Shown here: positions 47,664-57,795 of the stretch, one piece after another | Numbering within the stretch: position 1 is the first letter of the stretch | How the letters are laid out: each line of letters begins with the position of its first letter | Assembly (NCBI GenBank): GCA_016744695.1 | Contig: JADGDV010000021.1 | Span: 1-64,000, forward strand | DNA from: Hahellaceae bacterium | Lineage (GTDB): Bacteria; Pseudomonadota; Gammaproteobacteria; Pseudomonadales; Oleiphilaceae | Reading direction: 5' to 3' | Length of the DNA stretch: 64,000 nt | Notes under the pieces: model-generated | What the model saw: the letters and a program-made list of their open reading frames with translations, nothing else | Databases searched by the model: none | Told to the model about the DNA's origin: nothing | Made by a program: the position numbers and the translations under genes

Positions 47664-50132
47664 TTGAAACTGAGATCAAAATTTTTATTATCAACACTGC
47701 CAATGATCATTCTGCCTTTATTGGCTATAGGCTTACTTTCTTTGATTTACTTGAAAGGAGTCAGTCAACGACTAACTATTGTGCAGTTAGAGTCTTCATT
47801 ACAGCAATTAGCTAGCGATAGTGTATCTCGTTTAAATAATGCTTCATCTAATGCATCTGTCTTATCCGCCAGCGGTATGTTTGAAGGTTATCTTAATAAT
47901 GACATTGAATCTATAGATCAAGCAGCGGTTACTGAAAAGCTAGAAATGATAGCAAAAAGTTTCCCTAGTTATACTGATATCTCTGTTTTTGGCAGGCAGG
48001 GTGCTTTAATTGGCTCAGTCAGTGATATGTTTAATGCTAGTGACTACCAAAAGAATTTTATTCAACACATGATCGAAGCGAGACTTGATCATCATGAAGC
48101 TGTTCGTCTGTCTGAGGGCGATAGATCTATTGACTACTTAGTTGCTCATGCTATCAAACAAAAGAATGAAAATGATCAATTTATAAAAAATAGAACTGAC
48201 ACCGTTGGTTTTTTGTTTTTTAGTGTCGGGGTTGGGTTTCTAAATGAATTAATGAGTGAGAGTGCGGAAAAACAAGGCATTGAATATTTTCTAACCAACA
48301 AAAACGGTGAGGTTTTATCCTCAGCCAATAATCAAAATAAAAATCAATGGTATACAGATCTATCTCAACAATTGAGACAAGTCATACTCTCTAGATCAAG
48401 TGCTATTAATCAATATGGTAAGGGTGCGGATGCTTTTTATGGTGGGTATAAACGTCTAACTCAAAACTTATACTTATTAGGTCTGGTTACTGAAAAAGAT
48501 TTAAATAAATCATCAGATTCAATGAAAAATTATCTATTTTGGTTTGTTGTGTTTGTTTTTCTATGTGCCTTTGTATTACTTAATGCCCAAATTAATGTTC
48601 TGCTAGTTAACCCTATTAATTTACTTCGAAAGTTAGTTATTCATTTTACAAAAGGTGAATACGATCAGGATATCAGCATTTTGGGATCAGATGAGCTGAA
48701 TTTATTAGCCAGTGATTTTCATACATTAAGTCACGGATTAGCTAAAAGTACAGAAACGGTTAAAAACCTAGCATACTATGATGAGTTAACAGGCTTACCA
48801 AATCGTATTACCTTTAATTTAAATTTAGATAAAGTTTTGAAACACTGTGAGCGGTCCAATACTGTCATGGGGCTGTTATTTATAGACTTGGATAATTTTA
48901 AATATGTTAATGATGTATACGGTCATCAAGTAGGTGATGAATTATTACAGGAGACGGCTGTACGTCTAGAAAGTTGTTTAAGAAGTGTCGATATTGTTTC
49001 TAGAAAAGTTGAGTCAGGCACTGATTGGAATAATGACTTAGTTGTGCGCTTAGGTGGCGATGAATTTACTATTATTCTTACTGGGATTGAGCAAGCTCAT
49101 CAGGCCTCTATGGTCGCTCAACGTATTGTAGAGGTATTATCACAATCATTTGAGTTGGCAGGCACTGAAGTTAGTGTTGGGGCAAGTATTGGTATTGCTA
49201 TGTATCCCGTAGACGGCACTTCTTCTGATAGCTTGATAAAAAGTGCTGATTTAGCCATGTACGAAGCCAAACAAAGAGGGCGAAACAACTACCAGTTTTT
49301 TACCAAAGCATTAAATGAAGCGGTTGCGATGAGACTGGAGATTGAATCCTCTTTGCGTTCAGCCATAAAAAATAATGAATTCTTTTTAAATTACCAGCCT
49401 AAGGTAAGAGTGCAGAATGGAGAGGTTGTTGGTGTAGAGGCTCTTCTACGTTGGCGCCACCCAATTAAAGGGGTGTTACATCCGGCCAACTTTATCACCG
49501 TCGCTGAAGATACTGGGTTGATTGTTGATATTGGTAAGATTGTATTTAATCTTGCCTGTTCTCAGTTAAGACGTTGGAATGATGAAGGACTTGGACATTT
49601 AAAAATTGCTATTAACCTATCTGCTCTTCAATTATTGCATGGTTCAATTGTTGGTGATTTTAATGCCGCCCTTAAAACGCATCAGGTAAGTGCTGAAAAC
49701 CTAGAGGTAGAGGTTACAGAGAGTGTTTTGATGACTGATGAAAGAAATTGTGTTGATTTTCTTAACCAGTTTAAAGCATTGGGTGTTGATGTTTCTTTGG
49801 ATGACTTTGGGACAGGCTATGCTTCGCTCACATACATAAGAAAATTCCCCATTGATCTTATTAAAATTGATCGATCATTAACTATTAATATTGAAGAAAA
49901 TGAAGAGTCTCGCATCATAGTTGTTGCTATTTTAGAGCTTGCTAAGGCGCTGTCACTTAAAGTGGTGGTTGAGGGGATAGAAACCTTTGGTCAGCTAGAG
50001 GTAATAAGTAGAATGCCATGTGACTATGTTCAAGGTTTTTATTTTTCGAAGCCTGTTGAGGCAAGTGATCTGGAATTTAGTTTTGCTATGCCTTCAACTG
50101 AAGGGCATAGCAAAATAATTTACGATAACTAG
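47664..50132 (+). CDS. Membrane GGDEF-EAL cyclic-di-GMP enzyme
   Basis: An 822-residue protein, TTG start one base after the PilZ stop. Membrane segment about 10-30, a periplasmic sensor of Cache-like size (about 31-285), a second membrane segment (about 290-310) and a HAMP-like linker. GGDEF is intact (R-L-G-G-D-E-F near 464), but the I-site RxxD position reads WNND and a short insert precedes it. The EAL domain is complete: V-E-A-L-L-R-W near 592, I-N-L-S, T-E-S-V-L, DDFGTGYASLTYIRKFPID, K-I-D-R, V-E-G-I-E-T and V-Q-G-F-Y-F-S-K-P. Phosphodiesterase activity is expected; cyclase activity is possible. Confidence 0.92.
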   Translation: MKLRSKFLLSTLPMIILPLLAIGLLSLIYLKGVSQRLTIVQLESSLQQLASDSVSRLNNASSNASVLSASGMFEGYLNNDIESIDQAAVTEKLEMIAKSFPSYTDISVFGRQGALIGSVSDMFNASDYQKNFIQHMIEARLDHHEAVRLSEGDRSIDYLVAHAIKQKNENDQFIKNRTDTVGFLFFSVGVGFLNELMSESAEKQGIEYFLTNKNGEVLSSANNQNKNQWYTDLSQQLRQVILSRSSAINQYGKGADAFYGGYKRLTQNLYLLGLVTEKDLNKSSDSMKNYLFWFVVFVFLCAFVLLNAQINVLLVNPINLLRKLVIHFTKGEYDQDISILGSDELNLLASDFHTLSHGLAKSTETVKNLAYYDELTGLPNRITFNLNLDKVLKHCERSNTVMGLLFIDLDNFKYVNDVYGHQVGDELLQETAVRLESCLRSVDIVSRKVESGTDWNNDLVVRLGGDEFTIILTGIEQAHQASMVAQRIVEVLSQSFELAGTEVSVGASIGIAMYPVDGTSSDSLIKSADLAMYEAKQRGRNNYQFFTKALNEAVAMRLEIESSLRSAIKNNEFFLNYQPKVRVQNGEVVGVEALLRWRHPIKGVLHPANFITVAEDTGLIVDIGKIVFNLACSQLRRWNDEGLGHLKIAINLSALQLLHGSIVGDFNAALKTHQVSAENLEVEVTESVLMTDERNCVDFLNQFKALGVDVSLDDFGTGYASLTYIRKFPIDLIKIDRSLTINIEENEESRIIVVAILELAKALSLKVVVEGIETFGQLEVISRMPCDYVQGFYFSKPVEASDLEFSFAMPSTEGHSKIIYDN
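50081..50115. other. Long hairpin in the last codons of the GGDEF-EAL gene
   Basis: TTTTGCTATGCC (50081-50092) pairs perfectly with GGCATAGCAAAA (50104-50115); TTCA/TGAA extend the stem inward with one bulged G. It lies 17 bases before the stop, at the 3-bp junction of two convergent genes. The 3' side ends in As on both strands, so it is not a normal intrinsic terminator. Confidence 0.55.
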
Positions 50133-50135
50133 CAA

Positions 50136-51212
50136 TTAGTTAGAAATACCTTCTAGGGTTCTTTCCATTGCACCTGGCTCACTAAACGCCTTCTCTTCAG
50201 TGACAGGCTTAGGTGCCACTACCTTCTCTCCATTAAGAAACTTAATCGCGTCTACCACTGTTATAGCTGGGGCTTCTTCCATTGGAACATGACCCACTCC
50301 AGGGTAGATTACTAACTGACTATTCCTAATGTCATCTTTCCAGCGCTGACTTAACTCAACGGGAGTCCAATCATCAAGCTCCCCCCACATTAATAAGGTC
50401 GGAGCCTTGATTCTACTGAAAGGTAAAGGGACTTCTTGTGTGCTGCGCTCTTCAAGTATTTCCATTATTTTTATATAAGCAGATCGAGCACCTGCACGTT
50501 GCCCCATTTGTACATAGCGATCCATGTGTCGTCTTTCTATGCGTTGATGGTCTCCATACATTTGCTTAACATTCATAGTGATAATAACAGGCGGTTGAAA
50601 CACTTTGCCAATACTTGATAACCCAGGCGTTGTAGCAAGGTCCATAACCCATGGCATATCTTGAGGGTAGGCAATTGGGTCAATTAATATGAGGTGGTCA
50701 ACTCGTTCGGGATAACTTGCTGCATATTGTGCGGCTATGTATCCACCTAAGCTATTTCCTGTCAGTGAAAAGTTTTCTAGTTCGATTTCATGAACAAATT
50801 TAGCAAAGGTGTTTAATAAGTATTCTTCTGTGAGGTCATCGAGTGATTCTGGAGCACCTGTCAGGCCAAAGCCAGGTAGGTCAAGACTCACTACATGATA
50901 GGATTTACTGAGCTCTAGGACCCAGTCATCCCATGTTTGGAGTGAAGACATAACACCATGCAATAATACAATAGTTGGGCCTTCACCTAGTTCTTGATAA
51001 TGTATTTCAAGGCCGTTAACGGTAACCCATTTAGAGTATTCATTGGTATAGCTTTCTTTCAAATCGTCAAGAGGGATATCTGCCATGCCTAAGGAGTTAA
51101 TAAATGATGGGCTAGCCTTCATTGCAGAGCCCATACTAGAGCAACCGCTAACAGTTATAATTAATAATATCGAAATAAAAAAATGGGTATAAAATCGTTG
51201 CACAGAATTCAC
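50136..51212 (-). CDS. Lipoprotein alpha/beta hydrolase
   Basis: A 358-residue protein. A lipoprotein signal ends in the lipobox VSGC (Cys about 24), so it is envelope-anchored. The hydrolase fold shows VLLHGVMSSLQTWDDW (oxyanion region), G-N-S-L-G-G-Y (nucleophile Ser near 157), WGELDDWTP (acid) and G-V-G-H-V-P-M-E-E-A-P (His near 315). The C-terminal 30 residues are Pro/Glu-rich. Probably an esterase or lipase; substrate unknown. It converges on the GGDEF-EAL gene with a 3-bp gap and is separated from fabI upstream by a terminator. Confidence 0.85.
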   Translation of the reverse strand: MNSVQRFYTHFFISILLIITVSGCSSMGSAMKASPSFINSLGMADIPLDDLKESYTNEYSKWVTVNGLEIHYQELGEGPTIVLLHGVMSSLQTWDDWVLELSKSYHVVSLDLPGFGLTGAPESLDDLTEEYLLNTFAKFVHEIELENFSLTGNSLGGYIAAQYAASYPERVDHLILIDPIAYPQDMPWVMDLATTPGLSSIGKVFQPPVIITMNVKQMYGDHQRIERRHMDRYVQMGQRAGARSAYIKIMEILEERSTQEVPLPFSRIKAPTLLMWGELDDWTPVELSQRWKDDIRNSQLVIYPGVGHVPMEEAPAITVVDAIKFLNGEKVVAPKPVTEEKAFSEPGAMERTLEGISN

Positions 51213-51245
51213 CTGGTTTAACTCGCAGCTGGTTTTCAGTAATAA

Positions 51246-51278
51246 AAAAGCCTCAATATTCCATACATCAAGGCTTTT
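51246..51278 (-). terminator. Intrinsic terminator of fabI
   Basis: AAAAGCCT (51246-51253) pairs with AGGCTTTT (51271-51278). Read on the minus strand the stem runs into TTTTTTATT. It ends the npp-fabI transcript before the lipoprotein hydrolase gene. Confidence 0.8.
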
Positions 51279-51357
51279 GAACGATAACGTTATTTACATA
51301 AGGTTACAGTGACGTAGTCGAAAGTTAGTAAAAAAGGTTAATTGAAATTTATTAGTA

Positions 51358-52146
51358 TTACTCTTCAAGGGCCCCCATCGCAGTAATACTGAACCCCGCA
51401 TCTACATGAAGTATTTCCCCTGTCATTCCACTGGCTAGGTCTGAGCAAAGAAATGCAGCGGTATTTCCAACTTCATCTATGGTTATATTGCGGCGAAGTG
51501 GGGTTCTTTTTTCGGTTTCGGCAAGCATTTTTCTAAAGCTCTTAATGCCAGATGCAGCCAAAGTACGAATAGGGCCAGCAGAAATAGCATTAACCCTTGT
51601 GCCTTCTGGCCCTAGACTGTTAGCCATATACCTTACATTAGCTTCAAGACTGGCTTTAGCTAAACCCATTACATTGTAATTAGGGAGTGTTTTCTCTGCC
51701 CCTAAGTAAGTTAGTGTCAGTAATGAGCCATTACGACCTTTCATTAGCTCTCTTCCGCCTTTTGCTAAGGCAATAAAACTATAAGAACTAATATCATGAG
51801 CTATTTTAAAGCCTTCACGTGTAGTGACATCTACGAAGTTGCCGTCTAATTGATCCGCCGGGGCGAAGCCAACAGAGTGCACAATAATATCTATACCATC
51901 CCATTTTTTTGAGATGTCAGTAAATAACTCTTCAATTTGTTGATCATCGGATACATCACACGGGTAGACCATATCGGTACCCCATTGTTCGGCAAAACCT
52001 TCAACCCGCTTTTTTAGTTTGTCGCCTTGATAAGTGAGGGCTAATTCAGCACCTTGTTCATGGAGTGCGCGGGCAATGCCCGTAGCAATAGATAGCTTGC
52101 TAGCAATACCAACGACTAATGCTCTTTTTCCGGTTAAAAATCCCAT
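51358..52146 (-). CDS. fabI: Enoyl-[acyl-carrier-protein] reductase (NADH)
   Basis: A 262-residue short-chain dehydrogenase. The FabI-type loop is G-I-A-S-K-L-S-I-A-x-G-I-A (about 13-25), the catalytic pair is Y-x6-K in [19 protein letters not shown] (about 155-173), and L-T-Y-L-G-A-E is kept. It performs the last reduction in fatty acid elongation and is the triclosan target. It follows the npp importer genes with only 14 bases between, the order known from P. aeruginosa. Confidence 0.97.
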   Translation of the reverse strand: MGFLTGKRALVVGIASKLSIATGIARALHEQGAELALTYQGDKLKKRVEGFAEQWGTDMVYPCDVSDDQQIEELFTDISKKWDGIDIIVHSVGFAPADQLDGNFVDVTTREGFKIAHDISSYSFIALAKGGRELMKGRNGSLLTLTYLGAEKTLPNYNVMGLAKASLEANVRYMANSLGPEGTRVNAISAGPIRTLAASGIKSFRKMLAETEKRTPLRRNITIDEVGNTAAFLCSDLASGMTGEILHVDAGFSITAMGALEE

Positions 52147-52160
52147 TTCTTTGTCCTTTT

Positions 52161-53786
52161 TTAATGAGCCGTATAATAAAACGAAGCATCTATTAACGAG
52201 CGAGTGTATTCTTTTTTAGGTGAATCAAAAATCTGTTCACTCGAACCATATTCTATGACTTGTCCTTGTTTCATAACAAGCACTCTATGGCTTAGCGCTT
52301 TTACAACGGCAAGGTCGTGGCTGATAAATAAATAACTTATTTTATATTTCTGTTGAATGGTTCTTAAAAGCTCAACAACCTGAGACTGCACTGTTCTGTC
52401 GAGTGCCGATGTAGGTTCGTCAAGAATAATCAATTCAGGTTGAAGCACTAAGGCTCTGGCAATAGCAACACGTTGACGCTGCCCACCTGAAAACTCATGA
52501 GGGTAGCGATGACGTGTTTCTGGGTCTAAATCAACATCTTTAAGTGCTTGAATTACTTTTTGTTCTCTACGTTCTACTTTGTCGCTTTCTTTGGGGTTGC
52601 CCTCTTCATGAATAATTAAGCCTTCTTCAATTATTTGCTGAACGGACATTCTAGGGCTTAGACTCCCGTAAGGGTCCTGAAATACAATTTGTATCTGTTT
52701 TCTGAGAGGGCGGAATTGTTGTTGGTTTAAGTTGTGGACTTTATGCTGCTTAAAAACAATATCACCATGGCTTCTTAATAATTTCACGAGAGATAAGCCT
52801 AGTGTAGTTTTCCCACTGCCACTTTCACCTACTATACCGAGGGTCTCACCTTGTTTTACCGAAATTGAGATATCATTAGCGGCTTTAAAATACTGGGTTG
52901 TTTTACCCAAAAAATTCTTTTTTATTGGAAACCAAATATTTAGGTCTTTCGTTTCTAATAATATTTTAGCATTACTTTCGATAGGTATAGGTGAACCTTC
53001 AGGATCTGCATTAATTAATGTTTGCGTGTAGTTTTCTTTAGGCGACTCAAATAATGCTTTGGTGTCTTGTTGTTCAATGACTTTTCCATGATGCATAACA
53101 ACCACTTCATCAGCATACTGCCTAACGATATTTAGGTCGTGAGTAATAAGCAGGATAGCCATACCCAATTTTTCTTGAAGTGATTTTAAAAGCTCAAGCA
53201 CCTGTTTCTGAACGGTTACATCAAGCGCTGTCGTTGGCTCGTCAGCAATTAATAATTCAGGCTCATTGGCCAGTGCCATTGCTATCATTACGCGTTGTTT
53301 CTGACCACCAGATAATTCATGAGGGTAAGCATTTAAGCGTGACTCCGGGTCTGGTAAGCCTACGAGTGTTAATAACTCAATAACGCGTGTTCTCGCTTTT
53401 CTCCCACTCAATCCTTTGTGTAATAAAAGAGTCTCACTTACCTGTTTTTCAATAGAGTGCAGGGGGTTAAAGGAGGTCATAGGCTCTTGAAAAATCATGC
53501 TGATTTTGTCACCACGTATGGAGCGCATTGATTTATCATTTAGCTGTAATAAGTCTTGTCCTGAAAATAAAATTTCACCGCTTGGGTGAGACGCTTTAGG
53601 GTAGGGCAGTAACTTCAATATTGAAAGGGCGGTTACTGATTTTCCTGAACCACTTTCTCCTACTATTGCCAGTGTTTTACCATTGGGAATATCAAACGAA
53701 ATGCCTTTTACCGCATCAACCGTAGACACACCTTGAGAAAACGACACACGTAAGTCTTTTATTGAAATAAGAACGTCTTTATTCAT
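52161..53786 (-). CDS. yejF: Peptide importer ATP-binding protein (NppD/YejF type)
   Basis: A 541-residue protein with two ABC cassettes in one chain. Each has Walker [10 protein letters not shown] (about 40 and 318) and a signature: LSGGQKQRV in the first, FSGGQRQRV in the second. Both Walker B motifs read L-[IL]-x-D-E-P-T-[ST]-A-L-D. Such fused ATPases power the Yej/Npp dipeptide-type importers. In P. aeruginosa the equivalent operon (nppA1A2BCD) takes up peptidyl nucleoside antibiotics; in E. coli yejABEF imports microcin C. It starts 5 bases after the permease gene. Confidence 0.95.
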   Translation of the reverse strand: MNKDVLISIKDLRVSFSQGVSTVDAVKGISFDIPNGKTLAIVGESGSGKSVTALSILKLLPYPKASHPSGEILFSGQDLLQLNDKSMRSIRGDKISMIFQEPMTSFNPLHSIEKQVSETLLLHKGLSGRKARTRVIELLTLVGLPDPESRLNAYPHELSGGQKQRVMIAMALANEPELLIADEPTTALDVTVQKQVLELLKSLQEKLGMAILLITHDLNIVRQYADEVVVMHHGKVIEQQDTKALFESPKENYTQTLINADPEGSPIPIESNAKILLETKDLNIWFPIKKNFLGKTTQYFKAANDISISVKQGETLGIVGESGSGKTTLGLSLVKLLRSHGDIVFKQHKVHNLNQQQFRPLRKQIQIVFQDPYGSLSPRMSVQQIIEEGLIIHEEGNPKESDKVERREQKVIQALKDVDLDPETRHRYPHEFSGGQRQRVAIARALVLQPELIILDEPTSALDRTVQSQVVELLRTIQQKYKISYLFISHDLAVVKALSHRVLVMKQGQVIEYGSSEQIFDSPKKEYTRSLIDASFYYTAH

Positions 53787-53791
53787 TATTG

Positions 53792-54811
53792 TTACGCCTT
53801 CTTAGGGTCAAATGCATCACGTACGGCTTCTCCAATAAATACCAGTAGTGTCAACATAAGAGACAGTACAACAAAAGCAGAAATTCCAAGCCAAGGTGCA
53901 TGAAGATTTGCTTTGCCCTGAGAGATAAGTTCACCTAAAGAGGGTGACCCTAAAGGCATACCAAAACCTAAAAAGTCTAGCGAGGTTAAGCCTCCTATCG
54001 CACCGGTTAAAATAAAAGGCATATAGGTCAGAGTGGCAACCATCGCGTTAGGCAGCATGTGTTTGAACATGATCCCTCTATTATCAAGACCTAGAGCACG
54101 TGCAGCTCTAACATATTCAAAATTACGGGCGCGTAAAAACTCGGCGCGTACAACACCTACTAAGCCCATCCAGCTAAAGAGCAGCATAATACCCAGCAAC
54201 CACCAAAAGTCGGGTTGGACAAAACTGGATAAAATTATGAGTAAATAAAGTACCGGTAACCCAGACCAAATTTCTATAGCCCGTTGGCCAATAAGGTCTA
54301 CCTTTCCTCCGTAGTAACCTTGCAGAGCACCTGCGACTACGCCAACAATGGTACTAAAAAAGGTTAGAGTTAAGGCGAATAAAATTGAAACCCTAAACCC
54401 ATAAATAAGGCGTGCCACCACGTCACGGCCCTGATCGTCTGTGCCCAACCAATTTTCAAGTGAGGGAGGGGCAGGTGCGGGTACGGGTAAATCATAATTG
54501 ATTGTTTGATAGCTATAGCGAATAAGCGGCCATATTATCCAGCCTTTTGCATTAATGAGTTCCTGTATGTATTCATCTCGATAATCCGCCGCTGTTTCAA
54601 AATCGCCTCCAAACTCTGTTTCTGTATAAGTGTTAATGACGGGGAAATAGAGCGAGTTATCGTAAGAAATTAACAGTGGTTGATCATTGGAGATAAACTC
54701 TGCAAACAAGGTGATAATGAATACAAATGCAAAAATCCAGAGTGACCAGTATCCTCGTCTGTTGGCTTTGAAGTTATCAAGTCTGCGTTGGTTGATAGGG
54801 TTTTTAGTCAT
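53792..54811 (-). CDS. yejE: Peptide importer permease (NppC/YejE type)
   Basis: A 339-residue inner-membrane permease with six hydrophobic segments. The long periplasmic stretch after the first segment and N-W-L-G-T-D-D-Q-G-R-D-V-V-A-R are typical of OppC/YejE. The cytoplasmic EAA loop R-A-A-R-A-L-G-L-D-N-R-G contacts the ATPase. It pairs with the YejB-type permease encoded just upstream. Confidence 0.94.
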   Translation of the reverse strand: MTKNPINQRRLDNFKANRRGYWSLWIFAFVFIITLFAEFISNDQPLLISYDNSLYFPVINTYTETEFGGDFETAADYRDEYIQELINAKGWIIWPLIRYSYQTINYDLPVPAPAPPSLENWLGTDDQGRDVVARLIYGFRVSILFALTLTFFSTIVGVVAGALQGYYGGKVDLIGQRAIEIWSGLPVLYLLIILSSFVQPDFWWLLGIMLLFSWMGLVGVVRAEFLRARNFEYVRAARALGLDNRGIMFKHMLPNAMVATLTYMPFILTGAIGGLTSLDFLGFGMPLGSPSLGELISQGKANLHAPWLGISAFVVLSLMLTLLVFIGEAVRDAFDPKKA

Positions 54812-54816
54812 GTCTG

Positions 54817-55908
54817 TTAACCCTCACGACTTTCAAAGTCGATACGGGGGTCGACTAATACATAGGTGATGTCGCTAATGAGGTTTAAAATGAGTCCCAT
54901 TAGAGTGAAAATATATAGTGTGCCAAACATCACAGGGTAGTCTCGATTTAAAGCGGCTTCAAAGCCTAATAAGCCCAAGCCATCTAAAGAAAAAATAACT
55001 TCAATAAGTAGTGACCCAGAAAAGAAAAGTGCCATAAGCAAACCAGGCATTCCTGCTATTACAATAAGCATGGCGTTTCTAAAAACGTGACCGTATAAAA
55101 TATTTTTATCATCAAGCCCCTTTGCTCTTGCCGTTATTACATATTGCTTACCAATTTCATCAAGGAAAGAGTTTTTAGTAAGTAAGGTTAATGTAGCAAA
55201 GCCTCCAATTACGTTAGCCGTAACAGGTAGTACCAAATGCCAAAAATAATCTTTAATTTGCCCCATCATAGAGAGCTCAGCAAAATTATTTGAGGTGAGT
55301 CCGCGCAAAGGAAACCAAGCAAGGTAATTGCCGCCTGCGAATATAACAATAAGCAAGACGGCGAATAAAAACCCTGGAATAGCATAACCAACAACAATAA
55401 GGCTGCTAGTCCATACATCAAAATGAGAGCCGTCTTTAACGGCTTTTCGGATGCCCATTGGAATAGATATCAGATAGATAATTAAGGTAGACCATAAGCC
55501 TAGAGATATGGATACAGGCATTTTTTCTATCACTAAATCTACCACTGACTTATCACGAAAAAAACTATCGCCAAAGTCGAAGCTCAGATAGTTCTTAATC
55601 ATTAGCCAAAAACGCTCATGAGCGGGCTTGTCGAAACCATAGAGTTTCTCAATTTCTTTAACCAGCTCAGGGTCAAGTCCTTGTGCCCCTCGGTAGGAAG
55701 AGTCACTACTGCTTGTTGTGGGTGTAACTTCAACAGATACACCTCCACCCATACGGTTTTGTACGCTAGTGTCAAGACCTTGTAGCTTTGCGAGAGTTTG
55801 TTCTACCGGACCACCTGGCGCGGCTTGAATAATAATAAAATTGAGTAGAATGATCCCGAAAAGTGTCGGGATCATTAATAGCAAACGTCGAAAAATATAA
55901 ACAGACAT
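54817..55908 (-). CDS. yejB: Peptide importer permease (NppB/YejB type)
   Basis: A 363-residue permease. The start [15 protein letters not shown] is the OppB/YejB signature, and the EAA loop is [12 protein letters not shown] Gly/Ser/Val-rich insert of about 30 residues (about 50-75) precedes the second half of the periplasmic loop, as in Pseudomonas YejB proteins. Five bases separate it from the next permease. Confidence 0.94.
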   Translation of the reverse strand: MSVYIFRRLLLMIPTLFGIILLNFIIIQAAPGGPVEQTLAKLQGLDTSVQNRMGGGVSVEVTPTTSSSDSSYRGAQGLDPELVKEIEKLYGFDKPAHERFWLMIKNYLSFDFGDSFFRDKSVVDLVIEKMPVSISLGLWSTLIIYLISIPMGIRKAVKDGSHFDVWTSSLIVVGYAIPGFLFAVLLIVIFAGGNYLAWFPLRGLTSNNFAELSMMGQIKDYFWHLVLPVTANVIGGFATLTLLTKNSFLDEIGKQYVITARAKGLDDKNILYGHVFRNAMLIVIAGMPGLLMALFFSGSLLIEVIFSLDGLGLLGFEAALNRDYPVMFGTLYIFTLMGLILNLISDITYVLVDPRIDFESREG

Positions 55909-55924
55909 AAATAACTAACTTAAA

Positions 55925-57760
55925 TTAATTGGATTTTGGTTCTTTTAACCACCAGGTACTCAGGTCTACACCGGAGTCAGGAAAAACCGCTGGGTGGCCT
56001 AATTTTTTCCAGTAGGCGATACGGTCTTTTGGTAGGTGCCACTGAGGTATGACGTAATATCCACGTAGTAAAATTCTATCTAATACATGTGTGCGTGTGA
56101 TAAGTGACTCTCTATCAGGCGCTTCTATAATCATATCAACTAATTGGTCAACGACTGGGTCAGATACCCCCGCATAATTACGGTTACCGGGTGTTTTTCC
56201 ACTACTGGTTAACCAATAATAACGTTGCTCATTGCCAGGTGAGTTTGACTGAGCAATTGTTGATATGAACATATCAAAGTTGTATTTTCTTATACGGTCG
56301 ATATATTGGGTTGAATCAACGAGGCGTATTTCAGCTTTAATGCCTAACTTTTCAAGATTCTTGGTAAATGGATGAATAATTCGCTCAAAATTCTTTTGAG
56401 CTAAAAGTATTTCAAATGTTAAAGGTTTGCCTGTGAGGTCATTGACTAACTCTTTGTTTTTAATAGACCAGCCAGCCTCTTTAAGTAATTTTAGCGCTGT
56501 ACGTAAGTTTTTTCGTAATTTGCCTGAGCCGTTGGTTGTAGGCATTTTAAAAGCTTCAGTAAAAATACGATCAGGTATTTGCCCTTTAAATTGATTTAAT
56601 AATTCTAGTTCCGCTTTACTGGGTAAACCAGACGATGAAAGTTCAGAGTTATCAAAGTAGCTACTGGTTCGTTTGTATTGTCCAAAAAAGAGTTGTTTAT
56701 TAGTCCACTCAAAGTCAAAGGCATAAGCCAGAGCTTCGCGTACTTTAGGGTCTTTAAAATTGTCTCGTCTAGTGTTAAAAACGAATCCTTGCATACCGAC
56801 GGGGCGTTGGTGTTTAACTTCTTCTTTTATAATAGTGCCGTTATCAAACTTGCTGCCTTTGTAGGCTGTAGCCCAGTCTTTAGCTGTATTCTCACGACGA
56901 AAATCATATTCACCCGCTTTAAACGCCTCTAATGCGATGGTGTTGTCGCCATAGTATTCAAAAACAATTTTATTAAAATTGTTTTGCCCTTTATTTACAG
57001 GAAGGTCTTGAGCCCAGTAATTTTCAATACGTTTAAAAGTAATTGATCTACCTGTATCAAAAGAGTCTATTTTATATGGCCCACTGCCTAAAGGTTTATC
57101 TAGGCCAGATTTAGAAAAATCATGATTTCCCCAGTAGTGCTTTGGTAATACAGGAAGTTCTCCTAATATTAGGGGTAACTCACGGTTTTCTTTATTTTTG
57201 AAGTTAAAGCGAACCTGATACTCACCTGTTTGTTTAACTTCAGTCACATCAGCATAGTAGGCCTTATACATAGGGGCACCATGTGTAATAAGGCTGTTAA
57301 AGGTGAAAATGACATCTTCAGGTAGAATGGGATGCCCATCTTGAAAGCGAGCCTTGGGGTTGATATGAAAAACAACCCAGCTTCGATCTTCAGGCATCTC
57401 AATTTTTTCAGCAATGAGACCGTACTGACTAAATGCTTCGTCATTAGAACGTTTGGTTAGAGTGTCATATAAATATTGCCCCACCCCAACAGCAGGCACA
57501 CCTTTAAGTACAAATGGGTTAAAACTGTCATAACTGTTAGAAACAACGGCACGACGTACCGTTCCACCTTTAGGTGCATCTGGGTTTACATAGTCAAAAT
57601 GAGTAAAGCCGGGTTTATACTTTGCTTCTCCATGCATAGCCACTGCATGCTGTGGTGTGGCCTCTGCTGTTAACGCTGCGAAAGTAGGCGTTGAAAGCGA
57701 AGATATCAGTAGAAGAGACAAAAATGACTTAACTATTATTTTTGATTTCATAAAATCCAT
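55925..57760 (-). CDS. yejA: Peptide importer substrate-binding protein 2 (NppA2/YejA type)
   Basis: A 611-residue periplasmic solute-binding protein of the SBP_bac_5 family. Signal peptide ends near PTFA-A. MHGEAKYKPGFTHFDYVNPDAPKGG and F-N-P-F-V-L-K-G are YejA-like, and L-G-S-G-P-Y-K-I-D is the general family signature. It is the second of two binding proteins in the operon, with a 35-bp gap after the first. Two receptors on one importer should broaden the range of peptides taken up. Confidence 0.93.
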   Translation of the reverse strand: MDFMKSKIIVKSFLSLLLISSLSTPTFAALTAEATPQHAVAMHGEAKYKPGFTHFDYVNPDAPKGGTVRRAVVSNSYDSFNPFVLKGVPAVGVGQYLYDTLTKRSNDEAFSQYGLIAEKIEMPEDRSWVVFHINPKARFQDGHPILPEDVIFTFNSLITHGAPMYKAYYADVTEVKQTGEYQVRFNFKNKENRELPLILGELPVLPKHYWGNHDFSKSGLDKPLGSGPYKIDSFDTGRSITFKRIENYWAQDLPVNKGQNNFNKIVFEYYGDNTIALEAFKAGEYDFRRENTAKDWATAYKGSKFDNGTIIKEEVKHQRPVGMQGFVFNTRRDNFKDPKVREALAYAFDFEWTNKQLFFGQYKRTSSYFDNSELSSSGLPSKAELELLNQFKGQIPDRIFTEAFKMPTTNGSGKLRKNLRTALKLLKEAGWSIKNKELVNDLTGKPLTFEILLAQKNFERIIHPFTKNLEKLGIKAEIRLVDSTQYIDRIRKYNFDMFISTIAQSNSPGNEQRYYWLTSSGKTPGNRNYAGVSDPVVDQLVDMIIEAPDRESLITRTHVLDRILLRGYYVIPQWHLPKDRIAYWKKLGHPAVFPDSGVDLSTWWLKEPKSN

Positions 57761-57795
57761 TGTTTGTTCCGGTTTATTTAAATGACTATAAATAA

